Source: Polaribacter sp. ALD11
Lineage (GTDB): Bacteria > Bacteroidota > Bacteroidia > Flavobacteriales > Flavobacteriaceae
Length of the DNA: 64,000 nucleotides
Assembly: GCF_002831685.1 (NCBI RefSeq)
Contig: NZ_CP025119.1
Coordinates: 35,001 to 99,000, forward strand
Direction of reading: 5' to 3'
Below the pieces are notes generated by a model that made no database searches, was not told where the DNA came from, and worked only from the letters and a program-made list of their open reading frames with translations. Position numbers and translations under genes: made by a program. Positions 1 through 9,769 of the stretch are shown here, piece after piece (position 1 is the first letter of the stretch; each line of letters begins with the position of its first letter).

Positions 1-332
<332 letters not shown>

Positions 333-339
333 GTACGCT

Positions 340-363
340 TCTCCCGCTAGCAATAGCGGGAGA
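340..363 (+). other. Perfect hairpin in the 23S-5S spacer
   Basis: A ten-base-pair stem with a four-base loop: CTCCCGCTA at 341-349 pairs with TAGCGGGAG at 354-362, extended by one more T-A pair. It is GC-rich in an AT-rich spacer and lies directly after the mature 23S end. It has no immediate T run, so rRNA precursor processing is more likely than termination. This role is inferred. Confidence 0.6.
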
Positions 364-448
364 GACACACTCTTTTTATTTGACAATTTAGATATTATTT
401 TACCATATGTTAATTTATACGGTTGAACCTGGTTCAACTGAAAATCTT

Positions 449-558
449 AGGGTGGTTATAGCATTGGGGCTCACCTCTTCCCATCTCGAACAGAGAAGTT
501 AAGCCCAATCGCGCCGATGGTACTGCATTTATGTGGGAGAGTAGGTCGCCGCCTTTCT
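449..558 (+). rRNA. 5S ribosomal RNA
   Basis: About 110 bases with the conserved 5S features: a GGTGGTTATAGC start, the CCCATCTCGAACAGAGAAGTTAAGC core near 480-506, and the GGGAGAGTAGGTCGCCGCC 3' arm ending near 553. It lies downstream of the 23S gene on the same strand, completing the rRNA operon. Ends are estimated by eye to within a few bases. Confidence 0.95.
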
Positions 559-560
559 TA

Positions 561-616
561 ATTCTGATACAATCAGAATTCTACAAACCTCATATCTTAC
601 GATATGAGGTTTTTTT
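561..616 (+). terminator. Double-hairpin terminator of the rRNA operon
   Basis: Two successive hairpins follow the 5S gene. The first pairs ATTCTGAT (561-568) with ATCAGAAT (572-579). The second pairs AAACCTCATATC (585-596) with GATATGAGGTTT (601-612) around a TTAC loop and runs into a T tract to 616. The second is a classic intrinsic terminator; the first may aid 5S 3' processing. Confidence 0.85.
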
Positions 617-639
617 ATGAAAAATAATTAAATATGAAC

Positions 640-1815
640 TGGAATACTTTTATGGAATAAGGAATTTACCAAAAAACTGTTAGGTTTCAATATTTGAAAG
701 GCTATAGCTTCTAATTCCTGCAAACTGTATTTTAAAGATAAGATTTAGTAGACGCATTTGCGCTTCTATTATTAAAATAGTTGAGTATATTTCGATTATG
801 AATAGACATTGTTCTAGCGATACTCTTGAATCTTTTAAAATTTGCTTGTCTCACTTTTTCATCCCATTTTGCAAATCTAATAAGGGTCACCGTTTTGTAA
901 TTTGTTTGATTATAAATCTATGCTAAATTTGATATAATTTGTAAGTCTTCTCTATGTCGGGATAGACTTTTAAAATAATTTCAACTCTTTTATATTTAAG
1001 CCAATTACTATTCGATTTATAGTGTCATTTTCTATAGTCTTCCAACGTTATTTAATTCTAATAGTTTAAAGTAGCCAAGGTTAGTTTTTGCGCATGAAAT
1101 CTATTAATAACTTGTGTAGCTTGTGGGAATGATTTCTTAATAATTAACCCATATCTAGCGTCAACTATTTTAATTTTTCTGTATTTTTAAGTATTTTTAT
1201 TCCAGTTGTTAGTTTAGTACTTTTAATCATTGTTATGAAAACACCTTTCTTTCCTTTTGTATTCTTATTGGTTACGATTGTATATAAATCGCCATTAGAA
1301 AAGCAGTTTTATCTATCGAAGAATATGCTACAGTATTATCTGGAAATAATAACCATTGTTTAACATGCTGTTTTTATTCCATTGTTTGAAGTCACTTAGA
1401 GAATCTTTATACTTTCTTTGTGAGTTTCTAAGGTTTACATCATAAAAACCTTATATAAGACCAGTGCTCGTAGCATTATTAGTGACTGATTTATTTAAAA
1501 AAAAAAGCAGTAAACTCACTAGTAATCCTAGTGCCTTTTGCTACTAATTACAAATCTCTTGTAACTACTTTTTAGAATTTTAAAAGGAATGTCGTCTAAT
1601 AAGACGTAGAAAAACGTTTTACCACGGATTAGGAAATCTTTTACTGTAGCCTCTGGAAAAAAAACTTTAGAACTTAACTTCAGGACTTTAAATTCTTCTG
1701 GAACCGTATTTAATTCTGTAAAATAGAAGTGAATTTCTCCTTGTTTAAGTTTGTGTTTGGTCAGTTTAAAATAAGTGATAAGAACTTCTAGTAATAATAA
1801 TTTTATAGTATCAAT
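640..1815 (-). pseudogene. Decayed ISAon1-type insertion sequence (transposase orfA and orfB remnants)
   Basis: Read on the minus strand, 1815-1528 is an open stretch that resembles the N-terminal region protein of ISAon1-family elements, with pieces such as IHFYFTELNTVPEEF, PEATVKDFLIRGKTFF and, after a frameshift near 1548, VAKGTRITSEFTAF. Further down the strand, in shifting frames, come pieces of the DDE transposase: a DETAF-like stretch near 1310, FPQATQVI-RFHAQK near 1090-1120, and FAKWDEKVRQANFKRF then TMSIHNRNILNYFNNRSANAS between about 890 and 750. Many stops and frameshifts make it non-functional. Family assignment is from memory of these motifs; the element ends are not resolved. 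Confidence 0.75.
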
Positions 1816-1936
1816 TTAACTGTCTGAAAATTTGTATTCGAAGTATCATTATTCGTTAATTAATAGTTAGAAAGTAGTGTAATAGACGAGCTTTTCAAGC
1901 AAGAAGTTATTGATGTTATTTAAAGAACGTAATTAA

Positions 1937-2074
1937 TGCTTGTCTTGCGTGAAGGATTGAAGTGAAAAGCCCACAGTGAGGAACGAACGAGGACTTGTAG
2001 CGGAAAGCCTGACCATTTTTATGCTGATTGTTTATTTATCTGAACCATACTATTTTAAAAAATGGGCACGCCCA
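1937..2074 (-). repeat. Flavobacterial intergenic repeat, copy 1
   Basis: The minus-strand reading runs GGGCGTGCCC, then after about 50 unrelated bases GGTCAGGCTTTCCGCTACAA, then the segment ending TTCAATCCTTCACGCAAG. A second copy with the same blocks lies at 13472-13576 in the opposite orientation. I recognise this sequence style from other flavobacterial genomes, where it recurs between genes; that is recollection, not a search. It sits next to the decayed insertion sequence. Confidence 0.6.
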
Positions 2075-2096
2075 AATGAATTGAAATCTTATTTAA

Positions 2097-2133
2097 TAGT
2101 AAAAAACTCATCAGGATTACCGATGAGTTTTAT
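2097..2133 (-). terminator. Terminator of the susC-susD operon
   Basis: AAAACTCATC (2103-2112) pairs with GATGAGTTTT (2122-2131) around a nine-base loop. On the minus strand the stem runs into a T tract (complement of 2101-2106). It lies about 130 bases past the stop of the last gene of the SusCD operon, and it could also work for transcripts coming from the other side. Confidence 0.75.
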
Positions 2134-2263
2134 TTAATTCTATTTTTTAGAATATTTACATCGCAACTAAATCGCCAGAGACATCTTTTGAAGGTAACTC
2201 TGTTTTACCCATTAAGTGAGTTTATATAAATCTAACTATTTTATTAGTGACTATCTTATAAAA

Positions 2264-3136
2264 TTATAATGCGGTAGATTGTCTTACTCTGGCACGCAAT
2301 GTGCTTGAGTTTACACGGTAACCAGTAAACATGTGGTGGTACACACGACCCACATATGCTGTCCACCAATCACTATACTCAACGGTGTTTCCTCTACTAT
2401 TTGTTACTTGTAGATTTCCTTGGTCGGATCCATCTTGTCCGATTAATCGAATGCGGTAATCTATTCGAGCGTTACCAGAAGATACTTCTACTCTTTTGTT
2501 TACGGTTACAGGTTCCCATTCGGTTGCTTCTCCGAATGCAACAGGATTACCAACATTAATCCAATCACTTTTATCTCCCGTTTCATTATCTGTTGTATAC
2601 TGGTATTGGTACTGAAGTTTTAGAAGTGTTGGTACCCCTGGGGCTTCATAAAGAATGTTATAATATTTTACCCATGCTGTCTCACCAGTATTTGCCGTTG
2701 TTATTGTTGGGTACGGAACTTTATTTTCTATAATAATTGGCGCTTCATCAAAACTATGTATAATCACATTAGATTTTCCTACAGGTAAATCGATGTCACG
2801 ATTATAGACTAGGTCTAAATTGGCTACCGCTCCTTTGTGTAGTTTAAGATTGGCTATTCCTGATTCGGTTGTAAAAAACTTACCTACGGCACCCCTAGGA
2901 ATATAACTGAAGGTGGGTAATGAAGATGTTTCATTGGTTAATAGGCGTTCATTTAATTCTACCATATTAATGCTATTCGCATTTCCTCCACTCATGGGAA
3001 CCATATAATGTAATTGGAATTGCGCTGTTGTACCATCATTAACTTGAGTGCTTTCGTATTCTACAAAATGCTGCTCACAGGCTACAATTAGAAAAGTGCA
3101 AACCAGAAAGAGTCCTATTTTAGCTAAATATTTCAT
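2264..3136 (-). CDS. Hypothetical lipoprotein of a SusCD operon
   Basis: A 290-residue exported lipoprotein that I do not recognise. The start is placed at the ATG at 3136, because MKYLAKIGLFLVCTFLIVAC is then a clean signal peptide ending in a lipobox cysteine; an earlier ATG at 3163 would add nine residues. The remainder is rich in beta-type sequence with a stretch GKSNVIIHSFDEAP near residue 120 and many aromatic residues towards the C-terminus. It begins 33 bases after susD and is the last gene of the operon. By position it is probably a surface glycan- or ligand-binding accessory (SusE/F-like in role, not shown in sequence). An 18-codon ATG frame lies just beyond the stop at 2210-2156 in the same frame, possibly a remnant of a longer C-terminus. 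Confidence 0.75.
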   Translation of the reverse strand: MKYLAKIGLFLVCTFLIVACEQHFVEYESTQVNDGTTAQFQLHYMVPMSGGNANSINMVELNERLLTNETSSLPTFSYIPRGAVGKFFTTESGIANLKLHKGAVANLDLVYNRDIDLPVGKSNVIIHSFDEAPIIIENKVPYPTITTANTGETAWVKYYNILYEAPGVPTLLKLQYQYQYTTDNETGDKSDWINVGNPVAFGEATEWEPVTVNKRVEVSSGNARIDYRIRLIGQDGSDQGNLQVTNSRGNTVEYSDWWTAYVGRVYHHMFTGYRVNSSTLRARVRQSTAL

Positions 3137-3169
3137 AATTTTTATATTTCTTAAGTTTAACATATTTTT

Positions 3170-5029
3170 TTATTCTGGTAACTCTCCAGGGTATACAAAC
3201 CATGGTATTGAAGTATGATAATTGTCTGCTGTTCCGGAAATAGGTTTTAGTTTTTCTAATGATGGTAAATTCCACATATATTCTGAATTAAAACGCGGTC
3301 TTAAACGATAACTTGGAGAACCTTCATTTCGTATATTATAAGCTCCCTTTCTTCCTTGTACTTGTGCTGGTGCTAAATACAATCCTTTATATATTTTAGA
3401 AGGATCTGAATCTATTTTTTGATTTAAAGAAGCCTGTATGAATCCGTCTCCGTTGCTAGGAGCATCTCCTGCAAAAGCGATATCATAATTATATTTACGC
3501 ATATCTACCCACGCTTCTTGCGCTCCCCATGGGTATAGTGCCACCCATTTTTGCATCATAATGTGTGATAGCGTAAAATCGGTTAATCCATTCACAAATG
3601 GTCCGTTTAGATATTCGTAAGAAAGATCATTAAAAGCACCTGTTGTAATCTTGTCTCCACCAGTTGCACTACCTTCGTTACCTGTAGAGATATAACGTGC
3701 TGTTGTTTGCATGTCTGCTCTAATTCCTTCTTTAAAGGCATTAAATGCTTCTGGTTTTTGGTTTAATTTCCAATAAGCTTCTGCTAAACAGAATTTTATT
3801 TCTGCATAGGTTGTTAAAATATAAGGAGCGTCGTCTCTGTATACCCAACGCCCTGATCCATCATTTACGGTTCCTGAATATTGAGATGATAGTGTTCTAC
3901 CATAGTAAGAAGGTGCTTGTCCAATAGAACCTGTAGTTCCTGTAAAAGAGCCTCCATAATATTTATAAGCTTTTATACTATCATTATTGTCTAAATCTTC
4001 ATAAGTTGGGTTGCTTGTGGTTGCCAACTTTACTGCGACTCTAGGATCAAAATGACCTAATTGGTTTACTAAAGTATCTGTAATAATTTGTTTTGTTGCA
4101 AGTTCGTATGGATGATATGGATTATTACCTCCAATAATTTTATCACCTGTTCCTAATTCATACTCAGGAACTGTTCCTGTAAATACTTGTACAGCGTATT
4201 CGTGTTGAAAATAACTATAACTTAAGTTGCGTCTTGCTGTTCCCCAGAAATTATTATAACTACTGTAAGGTGAAGATTGTGAGCCACCACCAATTTTTAC
4301 GGTTGCATCGTCACTAGGGCTTTGAAAAGATTTTCCTGCAGCTGTTATTAATTCTTGTGCATAAGTACTACTAAAATCTGTTTTATTGGTTAAAGAAGCT
4401 AGGTTACGAACAATAATAGCATAGGAAAATTTAATCCATTTGTCTTTATCTCCACCATAAATAAAATCATTATCACTTATTTTATTTCCATAAGATTGAT
4501 CATCAGCTCGTTCTAGTAATTCAACAGCTTCATAGGCCCATTCGCGCACTTGTGCATACACTTCTTTTTGATAATCATAGTCGTGTTGCAGTAAATCTGG
4601 TACAAATGCATCTTTCATAGGTACTTCTCCATGAACCTTTGTTAATAGATCCCAACTAAATGCTTTCATGGCTAAACCAATTCCAGCTAATGTCCAATCT
4701 TCTGCAGCTTTAGATTGATTGATTAAATTTTCTAGATTTTGACCTTGACTCCAATACGTCATTCGCCAAATTTGTCCTCCAGAATCACTTCCTGGGTTGT
4801 AGTAATGACTAGCAAAATTAGAGTAGCTACTTGTACCCATCATTTGTGTCATTGGTGCAATGGCGCGTAAGTCGTAAAAAAGTTCTTGGTATTGCTGAGT
4901 GACACCAGCTAAATACAAATATCCATCTACTTTAGCAGGAGCATCTATATTTTCATTTACATCGAGGTATTCTTCACAGCTAGTTAAGCTGAAAAATAGT
5001 ATTAGTAGGTATATAAATTTATTTTTCAT
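3170..5029 (-). CDS. SusD/RagB-family nutrient-binding lipoprotein (SusD-like 2 type)
   Basis: Surface lipoprotein that lids the partner SusC transporter and captures oligomeric ligands at the outer membrane. The 619-residue product has a signal peptide ending at the lipobox LTSCEEYLDVN, typical of SusD proteins, TPR-like helical segments in the first half, and the diagnostic C-terminal stretch containing TTYAEIKFCLAEAYWK and the motif MQKWVALYPWGAQEAWVDMRK near residue 500. The length is slightly above the usual 450-600 range. It starts 6 bases after susC, so the two are co-transcribed. No glycoside hydrolase is nearby, so the ligand cannot be guessed from neighbours; peptide or another polymer is as possible as a glycan. 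Confidence 0.93.
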   Translation of the reverse strand: MKNKFIYLLILFFSLTSCEEYLDVNENIDAPAKVDGYLYLAGVTQQYQELFYDLRAIAPMTQMMGTSSYSNFASHYYNPGSDSGGQIWRMTYWSQGQNLENLINQSKAAEDWTLAGIGLAMKAFSWDLLTKVHGEVPMKDAFVPDLLQHDYDYQKEVYAQVREWAYEAVELLERADDQSYGNKISDNDFIYGGDKDKWIKFSYAIIVRNLASLTNKTDFSSTYAQELITAAGKSFQSPSDDATVKIGGGSQSSPYSSYNNFWGTARRNLSYSYFQHEYAVQVFTGTVPEYELGTGDKIIGGNNPYHPYELATKQIITDTLVNQLGHFDPRVAVKLATTSNPTYEDLDNNDSIKAYKYYGGSFTGTTGSIGQAPSYYGRTLSSQYSGTVNDGSGRWVYRDDAPYILTTYAEIKFCLAEAYWKLNQKPEAFNAFKEGIRADMQTTARYISTGNEGSATGGDKITTGAFNDLSYEYLNGPFVNGLTDFTLSHIMMQKWVALYPWGAQEAWVDMRKYNYDIAFAGDAPSNGDGFIQASLNQKIDSDPSKIYKGLYLAPAQVQGRKGAYNIRNEGSPSYRLRPRFNSEYMWNLPSLEKLKPISGTADNYHTSIPWFVYPGELPE

Positions 5030-5035
5030 GACGTT

Positions 5036-8000
5036 TTAATTTAAGGTTAAACTTAATCCTATAGAGAAACTACGAGGGTTTGGCATTGAAAACACATCGA
5101 TACCTTCACCACCTGTACCACCAGCTGCAGCAGAAACTGTATTTCCTACAGCATCAATACCAGAGTAATTTGTCCATGTAAATAAATCATTTGCTACAAA
5201 AAATAAATCCATTTTAGATAAAATTTTTGTTTTGCGAAGTGCTTCCTCTGGCAAGCGGTATGAAAAACGGAACTCTTGCATTCTTAAATAGTTTACATCT
5301 TTTTCTAACCAATCTTCATCTCCTCCACTAAAAATAGTAGATCCATAGGTTCTATAATCCACAGAAATTGTGTTTTGGGTTGGGTTTGCACTGTTCTCAT
5401 TACCGTCTTTGATAACACCATTAAAAATTTGAGGTTGTCTTTCTCGCAAAGCAACCGATTCCCAACTTGTTCCTCGTTGCATCATATATCGTTTTGTGCC
5501 ATTTACAACTGTAGCTCCTAAACGTCCTGCAAATAAACTTGATACTCTAAAGTTTTTATATTTCAAACTTGTCATTACTCCGAAACGTAATTTTGGTTCT
5601 CTGTCTCCAATAATGGACCATTGACTCGCAGTTAGTGGTAATCCGGTTGTTGGTGAAATTAAGATATCTCCATTATCATTGCGGTCATAAGCTCTTCCAG
5701 TTAGTGTGGTAATTGGTTCACCTCTCATAATACCGTTTCTTATATTTCCTGAATTCCAGGTATTTGGATTGTAGTATTCCGTTACATTTTCAGGAAGAAA
5801 AACAACTTCTGAAGTTCCTTTTGAACCATTTACTCCAACATTCCAAGTAAAATCATCTGTCTTTATCACATCAACATCAATATTTGCTTCCCATCCTTTT
5901 GTTTTAAAGGTACCAACATTCATGGTGTTTAACACAAAGCCTGTAGCATAACTTAATCGGAAACCTTGTACGATCTGATCTGAATTCTCTGTTTCAAAGT
6001 AGGTAAAACTTGCTTTAACTCTGTTATTAAACAATCTTAAATCTATACCTGCCTCATGTGCTGTTGTAATTTCTGGTTTAAGATTAGGGTTTGGTCCTGT
6101 AAAACCATATTTAAAACCGCCACCTGTTAGGTTGGTGTTTTGCAATTCAGGATCAATTTGCAAAGGTCTTGCGTCTTTACCAACTTGCGCCCAAGAACCA
6201 CGTAGTTTTAAATAATTGATTGGTTTTATATTTTTCATAAAATCGAAATCAGAAACAATTAGAGCGCCTTCAAGAGCAGGATAGAAATAGCTGTTATTAT
6301 TTACAGGTAATGTAGACGACCAGTCATTTCTAGCTCTTAAAGTTATAAAAGCAATATTGTCATATCCGAATTCAAACGAACCAGAAACTCCTTGTACTCT
6401 TCGTTTTGTATTTCTTTGTCTAGCAGTTTGTGTTAATGGGTCTGTATTGTTGATCGATTGAAAATTAGGCTCAATAAATTTACCACCGTAACTTGCAGCT
6501 CTTGTAACTCCGTTTTCTAATTGATGATATCCTAACTGACCAGAAAATGAAAATTTCTCATCAAAAAAATTATTTGTGTATCCTGTAAGAATATTAATAG
6601 TTGGATCAGAAAAATTAGACTGTACAAGATTATACTGACCTTCACCAGCATTTCTATTGGCATAATAAGGATGGTTAGAGGTTACAAAAGTTTGCATTCC
6701 AACATCCCAACCAACTTGCGCTCTTATAAACGTGTTTTTAGAAGGGGTAATATTAAGAGCGATGTTACTGATAAATCGATCTGATTCATCATAATACTTA
6801 TTTTTATTCATTCCGAAAAGAGGGTTCAGTAAATCTTCATCAAGATAATACTCTGGGTTTCTCATATGACTACCATCTTCAGCAAGATAATTGCTCATAT
6901 CGTCTACCATTGGCCACAACATAGCACTGTATAATGGACCTGCTGTACCTTTTCGAACCTTAGTATTTGTAGTACTTGTATATTGTAGTGCTCCTTCAAA
7001 CGTTAGCCAATCTGTAACATTAGCCCTACCAGACAAACTTAAATTTGTCCTACTATAATCTGTAGTTTTTAAAACACCTGTTTCATTTAATTGAGAAAAA
7101 CTAGCACGGATAGTCGCTTCTTCAGACCCACCTTCAATAGAAACATTGTATCGTTCTTGAAAACCTGTTTGAAGAACTGCATCAATATTATCATAGGTTT
7201 TAGTTCCTTCAGGATACTGTCCTCCAAATTTACTTGTAAAATAGTAGTTTGTTGTTCCATAGGCTCCATTGGCATATTTATCTTGCATTTCTGGATAGCC
7301 GTAAGCTTTGCTAAATTTGATATAGTTGCTAAATTTCACTTTACCTTTTCCTGCAGTACCTTTTTTAGTAGTGATAATAATTGCACCATTTGAGGCATCT
7401 GAACCGTATAAAGCCGCGGCACCAGCACCTTTTAATACTGTTATAGACTCAATGTCTTCAGGATTAAAATCATTACCTCTTGAAGAAAAATCCATATCAC
7501 GAACAGAAAAACCACCTCCAGCCATACCACTAGGATCAAAAGTAGAGTTGTTCATAGGAATACCATCTACCACATAAAGTGGCTGATTATTACCAGATAT
7601 AGAGGTGATATTTCGTAAAATTACGGTATTAGATGCTCCAGGGCTTCCGCTAGTAGATCCTATATTAAGGCCAGCTACTCTTCCTGCGAGTGCAGAAATA
7701 AAATTTTCTCTACCAGAGTCTTCAATTGTTTTACCATCAATTTTTTGTACCGAAGAACCAATACTTCTTTGAACACGTTTTAAACCGAATTCAGCAGTAA
7801 TTACAATTTCATCTAAAGCTGTTTCACTTTCAGTTAAGGTGATATTTATTTTTATTTTATCAGCAATTATTTCTCGGCTTTTGTACCCCATAAAAGAGAA
7901 AATTAATTTTTCACCCTTTTCAACGGTTAGGTTATAGTTTCCTTTAAAATCAGTAAATGTACCTTTTTTTGTGCCTTTTACTTGTACAGCCACTCCTGGT

Positions 8001-8116
8001 AAGCCATTATTTAGCTCGTCTGTAACATTTCCGCTCACTGTTATATTCTGTGAAAATAATACGGAAAACGAAGTTGTAAAAAAAACCAGCAGCGTGAGTT
8101 GAATGTTTTTTGTCAT
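5036..8116 (-). CDS. SusC/RagA-family TonB-linked outer-membrane transporter
   Basis: A 1026-residue TonB-dependent transporter that imports the ligand held by its SusD partner. After a signal peptide (about residues 1-22) comes a carboxypeptidase-regulatory-like domain (VSGNVTDELNNGLPGVAV onward), then a TonB box region (ALDEIVITAEF near 105), the plug with PLYVVDGIPMN and DIESITVLKGAGAAALYG, and a large beta-barrel ending in SFSIGLSLTLN, a typical terminal strand. It is the first gene of a three-gene minus-strand operon with SusD and a lipoprotein. Short direct repeats lie just upstream (8164-8210) and may be operator sites. Confidence 0.96.
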   Translation of the reverse strand: MTKNIQLTLLVFFTTSFSVLFSQNITVSGNVTDELNNGLPGVAVQVKGTKKGTFTDFKGNYNLTVEKGEKLIFSFMGYKSREIIADKIKINITLTESETALDEIVITAEFGLKRVQRSIGSSVQKIDGKTIEDSGRENFISALAGRVAGLNIGSTSGSPGASNTVILRNITSISGNNQPLYVVDGIPMNNSTFDPSGMAGGGFSVRDMDFSSRGNDFNPEDIESITVLKGAGAAALYGSDASNGAIIITTKKGTAGKGKVKFSNYIKFSKAYGYPEMQDKYANGAYGTTNYYFTSKFGGQYPEGTKTYDNIDAVLQTGFQERYNVSIEGGSEEATIRASFSQLNETGVLKTTDYSRTNLSLSGRANVTDWLTFEGALQYTSTTNTKVRKGTAGPLYSAMLWPMVDDMSNYLAEDGSHMRNPEYYLDEDLLNPLFGMNKNKYYDESDRFISNIALNITPSKNTFIRAQVGWDVGMQTFVTSNHPYYANRNAGEGQYNLVQSNFSDPTINILTGYTNNFFDEKFSFSGQLGYHQLENGVTRAASYGGKFIEPNFQSINNTDPLTQTARQRNTKRRVQGVSGSFEFGYDNIAFITLRARNDWSSTLPVNNNSYFYPALEGALIVSDFDFMKNIKPINYLKLRGSWAQVGKDARPLQIDPELQNTNLTGGGFKYGFTGPNPNLKPEITTAHEAGIDLRLFNNRVKASFTYFETENSDQIVQGFRLSYATGFVLNTMNVGTFKTKGWEANIDVDVIKTDDFTWNVGVNGSKGTSEVVFLPENVTEYYNPNTWNSGNIRNGIMRGEPITTLTGRAYDRNDNGDILISPTTGLPLTASQWSIIGDREPKLRFGVMTSLKYKNFRVSSLFAGRLGATVVNGTKRYMMQRGTSWESVALRERQPQIFNGVIKDGNENSANPTQNTISVDYRTYGSTIFSGGDEDWLEKDVNYLRMQEFRFSYRLPEEALRKTKILSKMDLFFVANDLFTWTNYSGIDAVGNTVSAAAGGTGGEGIDVFSMPNPRSFSIGLSLTLN

Positions 8117-8160
8117 GACTTTTTTTTATTTGTGATTGTAAACTTAATAAAAAAAATACA

Positions 8161-8211
8161 ATATTTATGCATTTTAAGAGATATTTATGCAGGATTTATG
8201 CGTATTTATGT
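8161..8211 (-). promoter_or_regulatory. Phased direct repeats upstream of susC
   Basis: The sequence TTTATGC occurs at 8164, 8184 and 8195, and TTTATG again at 8205; on the gene strand this is a GCATAAAT motif repeated at intervals of 20, 11 and 10 bases. These intervals are close to whole helical turns, so the copies face the same side of the DNA, as expected for cooperative regulator binding. They lie 48-95 bases before the susC start. No TAnnTTTG promoter was found nearby on this strand. Confidence 0.45.
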
Positions 8212-8686
8212 GTTTTGATGTTGTTTTATTGCAGTATTTTGTGTTCTTAAACATAGTATATTCTCTTTTTAACACATATTTCTAATTATATTATTTAGGA
8301 TTACATAGAACTGTATTTAAATAAAACAACACAATTTTTAATTCAATACAGAAAAGAAAAAATTACTATTGTTTCCTAATAAAACTAAAAACATATCTCT
8401 AATTTAAAAGATGGAAGGGCGTAGCAAGTTTTATTATAGTTTTAGGAGAAATGTGCAAGTGGAAGTTCTTTTTAGAAGATTGAATCTCCGGTTGAATACA
8501 AATTTTTCTTAATTATAATGAAAAATAGACATGCTTATTTTATGAGATATACAATTGTTAAATTTTATAACTTATTATTGTCTATAAATTAGATTCGTAG
8601 AAAGGAATGAAGCTATTTGGTGTTTATTTTAAGATCATTTAATTCTCAGGTCTTCAAAAGGAGCTTTTTATTGTTTTAAATAGTAA
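8212..8686. other. Gene-free divergent intergenic region
   Basis: AT-rich spacer between susC (minus) and porQ (plus). I see no credible coding stretch, RNA gene or repeat here. It presumably holds the susC promoter and upstream control sites. Confidence 0.5.
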
Positions 8687-8713
8687 TTTTTATGATGCTA
8701 TTCCGTTATAAAG

Positions 8714-8721
8714 TATATTTG
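8714..8721 (+). promoter_or_regulatory. Probable -7 element for porQ-cmk
   Basis: TATATTTG at 8714-8721 matches the Bacteroidota consensus TAnnTTTG and lies 22 bases before the porQ start codon. A clear -33 TTG was not seen at the ideal distance, so the call rests on the -7 element alone. Confidence 0.5.
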
Positions 8722-8743
8722 TAAAACGAAACTAAATTAGTTA

Positions 8744-9769
8744 ATGACAAAGTTATTTTTTATTTCTATTTTATTTTTTTCGATCTCCTTAAATGCTCAG
8801 GTTGGGGGAGAAAGAATCTATCAGTTTTTAAATGTTTCTACATCTGCAAGACAAGTAGCATTGGGAGGTGAAGTATTAACGTTGATAGATGATATTAATC
8901 AACCGATATGGAATCCTTCTACTATAAACAGTGATTTAGATAGGAGATTATCTGTAAATTATTCTAGTTATTTAGCAGGAATAAACGTTGGTTCTATTTC
9001 TTATGCTAGAGAAATTTCAAGGAGATTTGGTACAGTTCATGCGAGTATAAAGTACTTAGATTATGGTACTATTATTGGAGCAGATGAAGAAGGAGTTGAA
9101 ATTGGTAATTTTAAGGCAAGTGATATTGCTGTTTCTGTTGGATATGCCTATAATTTGCCAAATACTAACTTTTATTTAGGAGCGAACTTAAAGTTAATAA
9201 CGTCTAATATTAGTAATTTTTCTTCTACAGGAATTGCAACTGATATAGCTTTATTATACCAAAGTCCTTTTAAGCCATTTTCTTTTACACTTGTGGCAAG
9301 AAATATAGGAACTCAAATTTCAACCTTTAATGGTTTAACAGAAAAATTACCTTTGGAGGTAGCTTTAGGAGGTTCTTATAAATTAGAACATGTTCCTTTA
9401 AAATGGTACGGAACTTTAGATAATTTACAACAGTGGGATATTTCTGTAGCGAATCCTTCAGATCAAACCACAGATTTAGAAGGAAATGTATCTCAAGAAG
9501 GCGTTGGTTTTATTGGAAATACTTTAAGACACTTTGTGCTTGGAGCAGAATTGTTTCCAGAAAGTTTGATAAATGTACGATTGGGATATAACTTTAGAAG
9601 AGCAGCAGAATTAAAGTTACAAAATGCGAGAACTTTTAGTGGAATTTCCTTTGGTTTTGGAATAAAAATGAATAGATTTAAATTTAATTATGCACATTCT
9701 AAATTTCACTCTGCGTCTAATGTTAGTACATTTAGTTTAGAGATAGATTTAGATAATAGAAGGTATTAA
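8744..9769 (+). CDS. porQ: Type IX secretion system outer-membrane protein PorQ
   Basis: A 341-residue PorV/FadL-like beta-barrel protein. PorQ is known in the type IX secretion system as an outer-membrane partner of the surface attachment complex. The sequence shows a signal peptide (cleavage after SLNAQ), then VGGERIYQFLNVSTSARQVA and LGGE, the hallmark N-terminal signature of PorQ, then alternating barrel strands ending in FSLEIDLDNRRY. The stop codon is immediately followed by the cmk start, and this porQ-cmk pairing is a common Bacteroidota arrangement. The secreted metalloprotease at 31735 carries a type IX sorting domain and would use this system. Confidence 0.88.
   Translation: MTKLFFISILFFSISLNAQVGGERIYQFLNVSTSARQVALGGEVLTLIDDINQPIWNPSTINSDLDRRLSVNYSSYLAGINVGSISYAREISRRFGTVHASIKYLDYGTIIGADEEGVEIGNFKASDIAVSVGYAYNLPNTNFYLGANLKLITSNISNFSSTGIATDIALLYQSPFKPFSFTLVARNIGTQISTFNGLTEKLPLEVALGGSYKLEHVPLKWYGTLDNLQQWDISVANPSDQTTDLEGNVSQEGVGFIGNTLRHFVLGAELFPESLINVRLGYNFRRAAELKLQNARTFSGISFGFGIKMNRFKFNYAHSKFHSASNVSTFSLEIDLDNRRY

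Noticed and set aside
2156..2210. 18-codon frame after the SusCD lipoprotein
   Set aside because: It reads MGKTELPSKDVSGDLVAM in frame with the lipoprotein gene, but two stops separate them and there is no support for translation; noted only as a possible remnant.
7091..7577. Plus-strand open frames inside susC
   Set aside because: They are antisense shadows of the susC reading frame with no start context or recognisable content.
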